From positions 1 to 8,297 of the forward strand of contig CAITIF010000480.1 of NCBI GenBank assembly GCA_903892365.1: a stretch of 8,297 bases of DNA, in the 5' to 3' direction. The notes below the pieces were generated by a model. That model worked only from the letters and a program-made list of their open reading frames with translations, was not told the DNA's origin and searched no databases. A program made the position numbers and the translations under genes. Shown here in pieces: positions 1 to 6,646 of the stretch. Within the stretch, counting starts at the first letter, position 1; every line of letters starts with the position of its first letter. The stretch comes from an uncultured Pirellula sp. Its GTDB lineage: Bacteria > Planctomycetota > Planctomycetia > Pirellulales > Pirellulaceae.

Positions 1-1
1 A

Positions 2-586
2 GCCGAAAACCAAAACTTCACTCGACTTCAACTTTTGCACGATGGAACAGTGGGCCCCCAAACGATCAGTCCGCTCCAGCTTATTGGCACATCAGCCGAC
101 TTCAAGTTTGTTGCGACACCGGTGGAGTTCGTCGCTCCTTCTATCGATACCTTTCGAGCTTCAACGTCCAAAGTTTCTGACTCCTTGGTCCTGCAGGTAT
201 CAGAAACACGGACCAGTCCGCTATCGATAGAACTGGGCGCAAAGGATCCAATGGTGATCGAGGGAATTCGTGGAACCCCCATTCAACTGCCTCTAAGAGT
301 GACTCGCCGACCTGGTGGCGAAGCCGCACCCATCCTGTTCCGCTTGCTTCAAGGCCCTGCGAAGGTCACTTCCGCCGAAGTCAAAATAGAGCCCAACATC
401 AATGAGGGTACGATTGAGCTTCAAATCCCCAAGGACACGCCACTAGGCGAGTCTCTGGTTTGCGGCTTGTGCGAAACGACGATCTCGTTTCCCAATCCAG
501 ACCCTAACGCACCTGAGAAGACGATTAGTCGGGTGATTCAGCTTCCAACGAACAACGTTCGAATACGAATAGGAGATGCACCATGA
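2..586 (+). CDS. Secreted Ig-like/PPC-type domain protein, C-terminal part (5' truncated by window edge)
   Basis: The reading frame is open from the left edge, so only the last 194 residues are seen and the true start lies outside; the TTG at 35 is just a codon inside the frame. The visible part is rich in beta-strand patterns with alternating hydrophobic residues and has no membrane segment. Two stretches look like Ig-like or PPC-type beta sandwiches: the run from PIQLPLRVTRR to KVTSAEVKI, then the strand-turn-strand region EGTIELQIPKDTPLGES. These resemble the C-terminal part of planctomycete proteins annotated as PPC (bacterial pre-peptidase C-terminal) domain proteins, which often precede cytochrome/WD40 genes. 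A CGLC pair sits near the end (VCGLCET) but lacks the histidine of a heme c site. The stop overlaps the next start as ATGA at 583-586, indicating co-translation. The domain name is inference by pattern; the coding call is firm. Confidence 0.72.
   Translation, partial: AENQNFTRLQLLHDGTVGPQTISPLQLIGTSADFKFVATPVEFVAPSIDTFRASTSKVSDSLVLQVSETRTSPLSIELGAKDPMVIEGIRGTPIQLPLRVTRRPGGEAAPILFRLLQGPAKVTSAEVKIEPNINEGTIELQIPKDTPLGESLVCGLCETTISFPNPDPNAPEKTISRVIQLPTNNVRIRIGDAP
571..576 (+). promoter_or_regulatory. Ribosome binding site of the cytochrome/WD40 gene
   Basis: AGGAGA lies six bases before the ATG at 583 and inside the end of the upstream gene. It supports this start, and with the ATGA overlap it suggests coupled translation of the two genes. 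Confidence 0.7.
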
Positions 587-3024
587 AAGTGTTTCGATTC
601 TTGCCTCTGATGCTTTTAGCGTTTAGCAGCGGCGTAAATGCACAGACACCGATTTACTTCGAAGATGCGGTGGCACCAATTCTTAGAAAGAACTGTATTG
701 CATGTCACAACGCTACCCTTGCGGAGTCCGGCTTGAACCTGGAAACACCCGCCAAAATCATGCAGGGTGGTGATGCGGGGGCCGCAATCGACAACCAGAA
801 CATTGGTGCGAGTCTACTGATCACACGCGCGACCGGGGCTGTGGAACCGATTATGCCTCCGGCAGACAACACCGTCGGCGCGAGCCCATTAACCGCCGAA
901 CAAGTGGAAATTATTCGCGCATGGATCGCAGGTGGTTCACTCACCCGCGGCGAAACCAACATGCTACCGATTGAGATGAAGCTACCGGAGACAGCTCGCG
1001 CAAGTTTCGCAGTCACGGCCTCCAAAGATGGAGACACTCTGGCGTTTGGGCGTGGTGGAAGCATCTTTGTTTTCGACGCTCGACAGCTATCGCCGACACA
1101 ACCGGCTACCGCCAAAGTCGATCCGACACCAGTACAAACAATAGCGAACGCGCATTCGGACTACATTCACTCGATGGCCACCAGCAACGATGGCCAATAC
1201 ATGGCAACCGGAAGCACGGGACAAGTAAAGCTATGGAAGAAACAATCCATGTCCTTTGAAGCCAGTCGAAAAGCCATGGAGGCAGCGGGAACTCTTTCTG
1301 CAGACGCCGTCGCCGCCAAAGCGTCGACTCAACAAAGCGTTAGGATTGATGAGAAACGCTGGCTGCTCATCACGAATCGAACCATCCAAGCCCTGGCGAT
1401 GCAGTCTCCGGAAGCCCTAGAACCAAACCCTCAGGACGCATTAGCCATCGCTATCAATGCTTCAGGCCCCGTCGATATGATTGTGATTTCTCCAGACAAA
1501 ACCAAATTGGCAACCGGAACTTGGGACGACGCAAAGTCCTTCACCACGATACAACTTTGGAGTATTGCAGAATCGAAGTTGATCGGTCCGATTCAGCGGA
1601 GCCGATTAGAACAATCCCAGTTTCTCAGTGCAGATCGCCTAGCGAAACGTCAGCAAATGACAATCGATCGCATCGCAAAGAGCCTCGTTGATCTGGAAAA
1701 GGCCGTTCAAGCGGAAGCCACTGCCGTTACCCAAGCACGCGAAATGCGAGACAAAGTTGCAAAGACTCTCGCAGATAAAGAAGCCGAAAAAGCAGCCGCA
1801 GCGCAAATGGTGGCTGATCATGAGAAGATGATGGCGGATACAAAAGCCGCCGTCGAAGCGGCGACGAAACAACTGGAGACGTTGACGGCAGAGCTCGAGC
1901 CGAAAAAGAAGAAGGTCACCGACATCGAAACACAAGCCACCGAAATCAAAAAGCAAGTGGATGTCGCCAATCAAACGGTTGCCGGTACAGAGCAATCCCA
2001 ACAGGCTGCCGTGACCCGTGTGGAAATGACCAAACAGCTATCGGCACAGCGCACCGAAGAACTTACCGCACTTCAATCCAACGCCAATACGCTCAAGGTC
2101 AAGAGTGACACGATTCGATTGAAAGCCAACGCCCTGGCTTTTGCAAACGATCGAATGCTTACATCGACCTTCACGGACCCATCCAACAACACGTCCTACT
2201 TGGATATCTTTGCAACCGATACGCTCGAGCGATTTGAAACACAACAGCTTGAGCGCCAAGCGCCGCCCGCCGTCTTAGCTCAAGTGGCTTTGACACTTGG
2301 GAGTGCGCACTGGGTTCTTGATAAAACTTTTGATTCCCCCAAATGGATCGCAGACCGTGTTACCGCGTTAGCTTTTGATCCCTCGGGTAAACACCTTGCG
2401 ATTGGAAGCGGCTTACCAAGCCGAAGCGGAAGACTCGCTATCGTGAATATTGCTGACGGTCAATTGGTGGCGATGCCAACAGCCATCCAAGCGCCCGCCG
2501 GAAATGGAGATGCCGACTTACATAGCGACACGATTTTGGGGTTAGCGTACTCACCCGATAGCAAGTGGCTTGCAAGCTGTGGCGCTGACAAAATGACGAA
2601 ACTGATCGACGTTGCCAGCAACACGGTCACCAAAGTTCTGGAAGGGCACACACACCACGTTCTTTCGCTTGCATGGCAAGAAGATAGCTTCCGTTTGGCA
2701 ACGGCAAGCGCCGACGCAACCGTGAAGGTATGGGATATCGAACGCGGAGAAGCCATTCAGACCATCGCAGGATTCGGTACCGAGGTTACTGCATTAACCT
2801 TCGTGGGCATATCCAATCAGATATTTACCTCCACCATCAACAACACCGCGCGACTCCACGACATCAACAACGGCCAACTGGTGCGTCAGTATGGGCCAGC
2901 CGCAGACTCCCTTTACGGCGTCGATGTTGTCCCCACCGGTAAGTTCGCCATGGCGGTTGGCCAAGAAGGGGTACTTCGAGTTTGGGCAGTCGACGACGGA
3001 CGTTTGGTTGCAGAGCTAAAGTAA
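583..3024 (+). CDS. Secreted c-type cytochrome / WD40 propeller / coiled-coil protein
   Basis: This 813-residue protein starts with a signal peptide (basic MKVFR, hydrophobic core to about residue 17, likely cleavage after VNA at 20). A planctomycete-type cytochrome c domain follows: heme-binding CIACH at 38-42 and an IMPP stretch at 90-93 whose Met91 is a good axial-ligand candidate. WD40-like blades appear on both sides of a long insert: about 191-219 and 294-328 before it, and about 590-610, 649-677, 688-718 (ends TVKVWD), 731-760 and 775-808 after it. Residues 346-509, between the two blade sets, are charged, Ala/Glu/Lys-rich and proline-poor, typical of a coiled coil. The protein should act outside the cytoplasmic membrane. 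Heme attachment is expected from the motif; an electron-transfer role is inference and the partner is unknown. Planctomycete proteins of this type often sit in operons with PPC, DUF1501 or DUF1549/DUF1553 genes, and the overlapping upstream gene fits that setting. Confidence 0.9.
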   Translation: MKVFRFLPLMLLAFSSGVNAQTPIYFEDAVAPILRKNCIACHNATLAESGLNLETPAKIMQGGDAGAAIDNQNIGASLLITRATGAVEPIMPPADNTVGASPLTAEQVEIIRAWIAGGSLTRGETNMLPIEMKLPETARASFAVTASKDGDTLAFGRGGSIFVFDARQLSPTQPATAKVDPTPVQTIANAHSDYIHSMATSNDGQYMATGSTGQVKLWKKQSMSFEASRKAMEAAGTLSADAVAAKASTQQSVRIDEKRWLLITNRTIQALAMQSPEALEPNPQDALAIAINASGPVDMIVISPDKTKLATGTWDDAKSFTTIQLWSIAESKLIGPIQRSRLEQSQFLSADRLAKRQQMTIDRIAKSLVDLEKAVQAEATAVTQAREMRDKVAKTLADKEAEKAAAAQMVADHEKMMADTKAAVEAATKQLETLTAELEPKKKKVTDIETQATEIKKQVDVANQTVAGTEQSQQAAVTRVEMTKQLSAQRTEELTALQSNANTLKVKSDTIRLKANALAFANDRMLTSTFTDPSNNTSYLDIFATDTLERFETQQLERQAPPAVLAQVALTLGSAHWVLDKTFDSPKWIADRVTALAFDPSGKHLAIGSGLPSRSGRLAIVNIADGQLVAMPTAIQAPAGNGDADLHSDTILGLAYSPDSKWLASCGADKMTKLIDVASNTVTKVLEGHTHHVLSLAWQEDSFRLATASADATVKVWDIERGEAIQTIAGFGTEVTALTFVGISNQIFTSTINNTARLHDINNGQLVRQYGPAADSLYGVDVVPTGKFAMAVGQEGVLRVWAVDDGRLVAELK

Positions 3025-3081
3025 TGGCATAGCGCATGTACTGAAACGACGCTGCGATACGTTCGATTGAAGCCCGCGTTC

Positions 3082-3117
3082 CGCTTCCGTCGAGCTCGTC
3101 TCGGCGGGGCACACAAT
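3082..3117. repeat. Palindromic intergenic repeat, copy 1
   Basis: This 36-bp unit matches copy 2 (3150-3185) at 29 of 36 positions by hand count. It contains an inverted repeat, CCGTCGAG - CTCGT - CTCGGCGG, an 8-bp stem with one G-T wobble. A CTGCGA motif precedes it at 3052, as one precedes copy 2 at 3121. There is no T-tract after it, so it is not a classic terminator. It resembles REP-type dispersed hairpin elements; whether it recurs in the genome cannot be seen here. Confidence 0.6.
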
Positions 3118-3149
3118 TAACTGCGACCATGCCCACCACTGGCCTGCTT

Positions 3150-3185
3150 CGCTTCCGTCGAGTTTATCTCGGCGGAGCGAACAAC
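3150..3185. repeat. Palindromic intergenic repeat, copy 2
   Basis: This is the second copy, 68 bp after copy 1. The inner stem CCGTCGAG / CTCGGCGG is identical to copy 1, while the five-base loop differs (TTTAT here, CTCGT in copy 1). In this copy the outer arms CGCT and AGCG also pair across a single bulged T, giving a stem of about 12 bp. Conserved stems with a changed loop suggest that the folded shape matters. Confidence 0.6.
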
Positions 3186-3232
3186 TGAAAGCTACAGCTC
3201 GATGAGGCGATTAGCACACCAACCCTATTTCA

Positions 3233-3273
3233 ACATTTCGGTGCAAGCCCGAATGTCGCTAGACAGCGTTTTT
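3233..3273 (+). terminator. Probable factor-independent terminator (tandem hairpins plus T5)
   Basis: An imperfect hairpin (ACATTTCGG / CCGAATGT, 8 bp with one bulged T, 7-base loop) is followed at once by CGCT-AGAC-AGCG and then TTTTT. The orientation fits ending transcripts of the cytochrome/WD40 operon about 210 bases after its stop. The last stem has only 4 bp, so strength is uncertain. There is no matching T-tract on the minus strand for the convergent Mur-ligase-like gene. Confidence 0.4.
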
Positions 3274-3328
3274 GGACTGGCAGATGTTTAGCGCAAATGC
3301 AACAGCCTCGCATCCGCGACGCGAATCT

Positions 3329-4852
3329 CTATCGAGCGCCGAAGATTCGTAGTTTCGGCGAGTCCATGATCTCTGCCATCTCTGCTGATTTGGTCGGCAG
3401 AGTGCTCAAGATGGTCGATGCAATTTCAGCATCGTGCTTCACGAGCTTGGTTTGGCAATTCGTCCAACGCTCTGCTCCCCAACCAGCCAACAGGACTTGA
3501 TCACCCGCTCGGGAGCTTCGAATGGCAAGCTCAATGGCGGCCTCACGGTTGGGAACGATTTGAATCGATGCCGGGTGCTCGCAGCCATCAAGCACCTGCC
3601 AAGCGAGCTTTTGTCCCAGCTGCGTCGAATATCGACTTTGAGTGAGGATAACCCGCGAAGCGGAACGTTCTAAGACTCGACCGAAGGCAGCCAGCTGTTC
3701 CGCAGTCGCGGCATCAGGAATTTCCGCCACGCATGTGATCGGTGCTCCGTGCTTAGAAAGTGCGTGCATGGCTACCGCCAAACGGTCTGCTTGATCGCTG
3801 TTGTCGATGTAGACGGTGCATCGGTCTGCCCCCTGAACGCGTTGCATCCGGCCGGGAATACGTTGCAGCCGTTCGATCCCTTGAACGATCTCAAACAGCT
3901 CCAAACCAAAAGCGTATCCCACGGCAGCCGCACCCAGCATGTGCCTCGCGTTGTGATCACCCAGGATCAAACTGGTGATTGGCATCACGCAAGTCCCGGC
4001 GGAGATCATCATGGACTGTTCACCTGGCAAGCTACACAGCCGTCGTCCCCGAACATCCGCAACCGCATCCAAGCCGTAGCTGATGGCGTGCGGCTGATGA
4101 CGTTCAATCCAACGGTTCAATCGAGCATCATCGGCATTGTAGACTACGATCCCATGGCCCTTCAGTTGTCCAACAATCCGATGCATGGCATTCTCGACGC
4201 CTCGTGCTTGCAGAGTATCGAGCCGCTGCGATTTGCGAAGCCCCGTGAACAAGACCACGTCAAACTCCATGCCGCTGGTTGCATGCGAGCGAAGCATTTC
4301 ATCGCTCAGCTCGATAACCGCTGCGGGGCTCTCGTTGTCAGCACTGGCTTTCAGCCACTGCGAAAGCTGATTGGGATCTGCATTGTGAGAAGCCTCAAGG
4401 CCAGATTGATTTCCATCGCTCGCGCCCAAGCTGGTGTAGTAGGCGACGCGTTTCCCGATTCGCTTCATCATGGAAGCAACCATCAGCGAAGCGGTTGTCT
4501 TGCCGTGCGTTCCAACGACGGCAATCGTCAGCATCCTATCGGTCGGCTTGCCTGCCACGGCTTGGCATAGCTGAGCATATGCCTCACGAACGTCAGGCAC
4601 GATACACTGAGGGACGCTGGAGGGAAGAAACTGTTCTGTCAGAATGGCTTTCGCACCCAGGTTGATCGCGTCGATCGTATCGCGTGCCAAATCGGATTGG
4701 CAATCCACCCCAGCAGCATAAATCCAATCGCCATCGCATCTTTCAACCGTACTCGCACATCGAACGCAGTGAATATCATCCGCACCCACAATCTGGGCCG
4801 ACGGGAAAACTTGGCGAAGCGATACAGACGAACGACTAGTATTACGGGACAT
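3329..4852 (-). CDS. MurE-like Mur ligase paralogue with degenerate substrate motifs
   Basis: The product has 507 residues, close to a normal MurE. The ATG at 4852 is chosen because AAGGAGG lies eight bases upstream; an in-frame start at 4984 would add 44 low-complexity basic residues. The N-terminal domain is about 1-105. The central ATPase domain has the P-loop GTHGKTT (114-120) and NADD (239-242), then GDHN (298-301) and IPGRMQRV (332-339), all typical of MurE. Several MurE landmarks are changed by eye alignment: SSHAL reads SDEML (183-187), the RDHLD region reads SQRLD (208-212), and the lysine that is carbamylated in MurE is absent near 226-227. DYAHTPDAL reads DNSDQADRL (350-358), the GGDRDxxKR and DNPR signatures are missing, and GKGHE reads GWGAE (457-461). 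ATP binding seems kept, while normal UDP-MurNAc-dipeptide and diaminopimelate recognition looks lost. It may be a ligase for another substrate or a pseudoenzyme. A structured 223-nt gap separates it from the upstream Sua5 gene. Confidence 0.85.
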   Translation of the reverse strand: MSRNTSRSSVSLRQVFPSAQIVGADDIHCVRCASTVERCDGDWIYAAGVDCQSDLARDTIDAINLGAKAILTEQFLPSSVPQCIVPDVREAYAQLCQAVAGKPTDRMLTIAVVGTHGKTTASLMVASMMKRIGKRVAYYTSLGASDGNQSGLEASHNADPNQLSQWLKASADNESPAAVIELSDEMLRSHATSGMEFDVVLFTGLRKSQRLDTLQARGVENAMHRIVGQLKGHGIVVYNADDARLNRWIERHQPHAISYGLDAVADVRGRRLCSLPGEQSMMISAGTCVMPITSLILGDHNARHMLGAAAVGYAFGLELFEIVQGIERLQRIPGRMQRVQGADRCTVYIDNSDQADRLAVAMHALSKHGAPITCVAEIPDAATAEQLAAFGRVLERSASRVILTQSRYSTQLGQKLAWQVLDGCEHPASIQIVPNREAAIELAIRSSRAGDQVLLAGWGAERWTNCQTKLVKHDAEIASTILSTLPTKSAEMAEIMDSPKLRIFGAR

Positions 4853-4860
4853 GCTTGTGG

Positions 4861-4867
4861 CCTCCTT
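4861..4867 (-). promoter_or_regulatory. Strong ribosome binding site fixing the Mur-ligase-like start
   Basis: Read on the minus strand this is AAGGAGG, eight bases before the ATG at 4852. It is a near-perfect Shine-Dalgarno sequence and rules in favour of this start over the upstream in-frame codon at 4984. Confidence 0.8.
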
Positions 4868-4883
4868 GCCATTTTGGGTTTCC

Positions 4884-4899
4884 GCTTGCGAACGCAAGC
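4884..4899 (-). promoter_or_regulatory. Inverted repeat in the leader of the Mur-ligase-like gene
   Basis: GCTTGCG - AA - CGCAAGC is a perfect 7-bp inverted repeat with a 2-base centre, ending 16 bases from the Shine-Dalgarno. It could be an operator half-site pair in DNA or a 6-bp hairpin in the leader RNA. No T-tract follows, so a terminator is unlikely. The function is inference. Confidence 0.35.
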
Positions 4900-4922
4900 T
4901 GCGTCGATTCTTTGACTTCCTA

Positions 4923-4941
4923 TCGAATCTTCCTGATTCGA
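4923..4941 (-). promoter_or_regulatory. Leader hairpin with an AGGAA loop
   Basis: The perfect 7-bp arms TCGAATC / GATTCGA flank five bases that read AGGAA on the minus strand. The stem would show a Shine-Dalgarno-like sequence in its loop, upstream of the real site at 4861-4867. It may be a regulatory fold in the leader or a protein-binding palindrome; it may also be chance. Confidence 0.3.
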
Positions 4942-5032
4942 GGTTGGATCCCTTGGTTCGCAACTGGGATGCGTTCCAAGCCAATCCAACTAATCAACAA
5001 CGTGTCCCATACCAGGGGTCTCCGTCAAGTCG

Positions 5033-5053
5033 AAAACCAATAAAATCATTGGT
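5033..5053 (-). terminator. Weak terminator after the Sua5 gene
   Basis: On the minus strand ACCAAT - GATTTT - ATTGGT forms a perfect 6-bp stem running into a TTTT tract, beginning 22 bases after the Sua5 stop. The stem is AT-rich, so termination would be partial. It suggests that the Mur-ligase-like gene has at least some transcription of its own. Confidence 0.4.
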
Positions 5054-5075
5054 GAATGCTAGCAAAACGGTCTGT

Positions 5076-6083
5076 TCAGGACTCGCTGGCACGGCGTAAT
5101 CGGTCCATCAAAGCGGCCCCGATTCCGACCTCTGGGACGCTCTCGCAGTAGACACTTTTTGCTCCAACTTGATCCGCTTGACGAAAGAAATCGAAAAGGC
5201 TTGACGCGTATTCCTCGACGGATTGGCACACCAGAATGCGAGTAAACTTCGGCGCATCGTTAGGTTCCGAAACGCCAATAAAAGCGGACGGTTCCGCTGC
5301 GGTCCGCGGCTGCGACACCATGTCTTTGACCAGTAAAATTCTTGCTTTTGGTTGATAGTGCCGGTGCCTAAGGCCCGGGGAATTGACGGTCTGATTCATC
5401 CCTTCCAGCGAGCCTGGCTGCTGGTCGGAACCCGCTGCGTTCGATCGCATGTCATAAACTTGAATACCCGGAACGACTTGCTGAAGAGCTTCTAAGGACA
5501 CCCCGCCTGGTCGAAGCAGAGTCACTTGGGATGTGGACACATCGACGACGGTGCTCTCAAGTCCAAATTGTGTTGGTGCCCCTTCGACGATGCCAGCAAT
5601 GCGTCCTTCAAGATCTTCGGATACCGCTTGCCATGTCGTGGCGCTCGGTCGGCCAGATCGATTGGCGCTAGGGGCTGCGATCGGAACTCCCGATAACCGT
5701 ATCAGCTCGGTGGCGACAGGATGCGCAGGTACACGTACCGCAACAGTGTCTAACCCGGCGGTAACCGAGCATGGTACGACCGCTGATTTTGCAAAAACCA
5801 GCGTCAAAGGCCCCGGCCAAAATCGATCCATCAGAGCTTTCGCGACCTCAGGAACGTGGCTTACGATCCTGGAAAGCTCATCGCGCGATGCAAGGTGCAC
5901 AATCAACGGGTTGTCCGATGGCCGCCCCTTGGCAACGAAAATCCTGCCTACAGCTGCAGCATCCAGAGCGTTTGCGCCCAAGCCAAAAACCGTCTCCGTT
6001 GGAAAGGCCACCAACTGCCCTTCACGCAACAATTCCGCAGCATCCCCTAATTGATCGATTGAAAAATGACGCGTCGTAATCAA
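5076..6083 (-). CDS. sua5: L-threonylcarbamoyladenylate synthase, Sua5 type
   Basis: This cytoplasmic enzyme makes threonylcarbamoyl-AMP from threonine, bicarbonate and ATP, the first step of the t6A modification at tRNA position 37. The 335 residues have both parts of the long Sua5 form. The YrdC domain shows PTETVFGLG (28-36), KGRPSDNPL (52-60), FWPGPLT (88-94), APSANRSG (137-144) and GLESTVVD (174-181). The linker SPGLRHRHYQP (235-245) matches the usual SPGMKYRHYxP with mild changes, and a C-terminal Sua5 domain follows (about 246-335). The start is TTG at 6083-6081: a TAG stop lies two codons upstream and no ATG or GTG fits the family N-terminus. No Shine-Dalgarno is visible. The TTG overlaps the TGA of the preceding gene as TTGA, so translation is probably coupled to that gene. 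Confidence 0.95.
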   Translation of the reverse strand: MITTRHFSIDQLGDAAELLREGQLVAFPTETVFGLGANALDAAAVGRIFVAKGRPSDNPLIVHLASRDELSRIVSHVPEVAKALMDRFWPGPLTLVFAKSAVVPCSVTAGLDTVAVRVPAHPVATELIRLSGVPIAAPSANRSGRPSATTWQAVSEDLEGRIAGIVEGAPTQFGLESTVVDVSTSQVTLLRPGGVSLEALQQVVPGIQVYDMRSNAAGSDQQPGSLEGMNQTVNSPGLRHRHYQPKARILLVKDMVSQPRTAAEPSAFIGVSEPNDAPKFTRILVCQSVEEYASSLFDFFRQADQVGAKSVYCESVPEVGIGAALMDRLRRASES

Positions 6084-6409
6084 TGGCTAATGTTGGGTGC
6101 ACCCGGATTTAGATTTTGAGGTGCGCTATTCTTGGGAGGAAACAAATGCGAAAAAAAGGTTCGTTCCCAAAAACTCGCCTTTCGAAGCCGCATGTCATTG
6201 GAAGGCAACGTGTGAACCTTTCCGCGCCGAGTCTCCAAAACCAGCTCGCCATCTTTCACTTGCCGAACGATCCAGTACTTGTCAACTTCATAGGAATACA
6301 TCTCACCATGTGGCGATGGCGATATATTCTTAGCTCGGGGCCCTGGCGAAAGACTGTGCTTCTCCCGCGTATAGACGACCCAATCGTTTGGACTGAACGA
6401 CCCAAGCAT
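6080..6409 (-). CDS. Small conserved-looking protein of unknown function, coupled to Sua5
   Basis: The product has 109 residues from the ATG at 6409, which has GGAG nine bases upstream; an in-frame TTG at 6451 would add 14 residues but lacks a ribosome site. There is no signal peptide or membrane span. Residues 8-30 contain WVVYTREKHS and SPGPRAKNISP. Residues 36-68 (YSYEVDKYWIV, ELVLETRRGKVHTL) alternate charged and hydrophobic residues like a small SH3-like beta barrel. Then come RLRKASFWERTFF (74-86) and a Pro/Asn-rich tail. I think I have seen similar planctomycete proteins of unknown function, but I cannot name a family. Its TGA overlaps the Sua5 TTG start, so the two are translated together. 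The basic, aromatic-rich surface would suit RNA or nucleotide contact; that is speculation. Confidence 0.75.
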   Translation of the reverse strand: MLGSFSPNDWVVYTREKHSLSPGPRAKNISPSPHGEMYSYEVDKYWIVRQVKDGELVLETRRGKVHTLPSNDMRLRKASFWERTFFSHLFPPKNSAPQNLNPGAPNISH

Positions 6410-6429
6410 GTAACAGGACTCCGAAAAAC

Positions 6430-6458
6430 GATAAAGCCTGGGAGTAGCCAAAGGTCAA
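6430..6458 (-). promoter_or_regulatory. Weak sigma70-like promoter candidate for the small gene / Sua5 pair
   Basis: On the minus strand TTGACC (6453-6458) is followed after 17 bases by TTTATC (6430-6435). The -35 is good and the -10 is poor. Transcription from here would begin close to or past the alternative TTG at 6451, in line with the ATG at 6409 as the start. Confidence 0.25.
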
Positions 6459-6576
6459 TGAAAGCAAATCACAAACGAAATTGCAACTCAGCTGGACCTG
6501 GGGGCTGGAAACAATACCCAGACGACCTATTCTTTGCTGTGAGTCCTACCGAGGCCAGACCAGGTTACCGGTCTTG

Positions 6577-6609
6577 ACGATTTTTCAACAAAAACTTAAC
6601 GATTTTTTT
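6577..6609 (+). repeat. Short T-rich direct repeat before the phosphatase gene
   Basis: ACGATTTTT occurs at 6577-6585 and again at 6599-6607, 22 bp apart. Each copy sits in a similar context (TTGACGA..., TTAACGA...). A TTTTT-CAAC-AAAAA inverted repeat lies between them at 6581-6594. The spacing, about two helical turns, would suit a dimeric regulator or bent DNA, but it may be chance in an AT-rich stretch. Confidence 0.3.
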
Positions 6610-6646
6610 GGTTCTGACACTTGCGAATAGGTTTTGCTAGCAATCT

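Larger units (their letters stand above)
3025..3328. other. Non-coding gap between convergent genes
   Basis: This 304-bp stretch lies between two converging stop codons. It holds the two palindromic repeats and the probable terminator. The open frames crossing it look like chance: none has a ribosome site or protein-like composition. I see no tRNA or known RNA family. Confidence 0.6.

Noticed and set aside
470..486. CGLC pair in the first protein as a heme c site
   Set aside because: A heme c site needs a histidine straight after the second cysteine; here it is Glu.
3233..3273. Shared bidirectional terminator for both convergent genes
   Set aside because: Only the plus-strand orientation ends in a T-tract. 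On the minus strand the hairpin is followed by mixed sequence.
3749..4570. Plus-strand open frame of 273 residues
   Set aside because: It lies entirely opposite the Mur-ligase-like gene, which has recognisable motifs and a strong ribosome site. Its own translation has no protein-like domain pattern.
4853..4984. N-terminal extension of 44 residues on the Mur-ligase-like protein
   Set aside because: The extension is low-complexity and basic, is not part of the Mur N-terminal domain, and covers the hairpins and the AAGGAGG that serves the ATG at 4852.
5533..6054. Plus-strand open frame of 173 residues
   Set aside because: It is antisense to the Sua5 gene, whose family motifs are continuous across the same bases.
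6116..6577. Plus-strand open frame of 153 residues
   Set aside because: It overlaps the small minus-strand gene, which has a ribosome site and a stop/start overlap with Sua5. This frame has neither and its composition is random-looking.
6610..6624. Possible sigma54 promoter (GG ... GC) before the phosphatase gene
   Set aside because: The GG and GC are separated by 11 bases rather than the required 10, and the rest of the consensus is poor.
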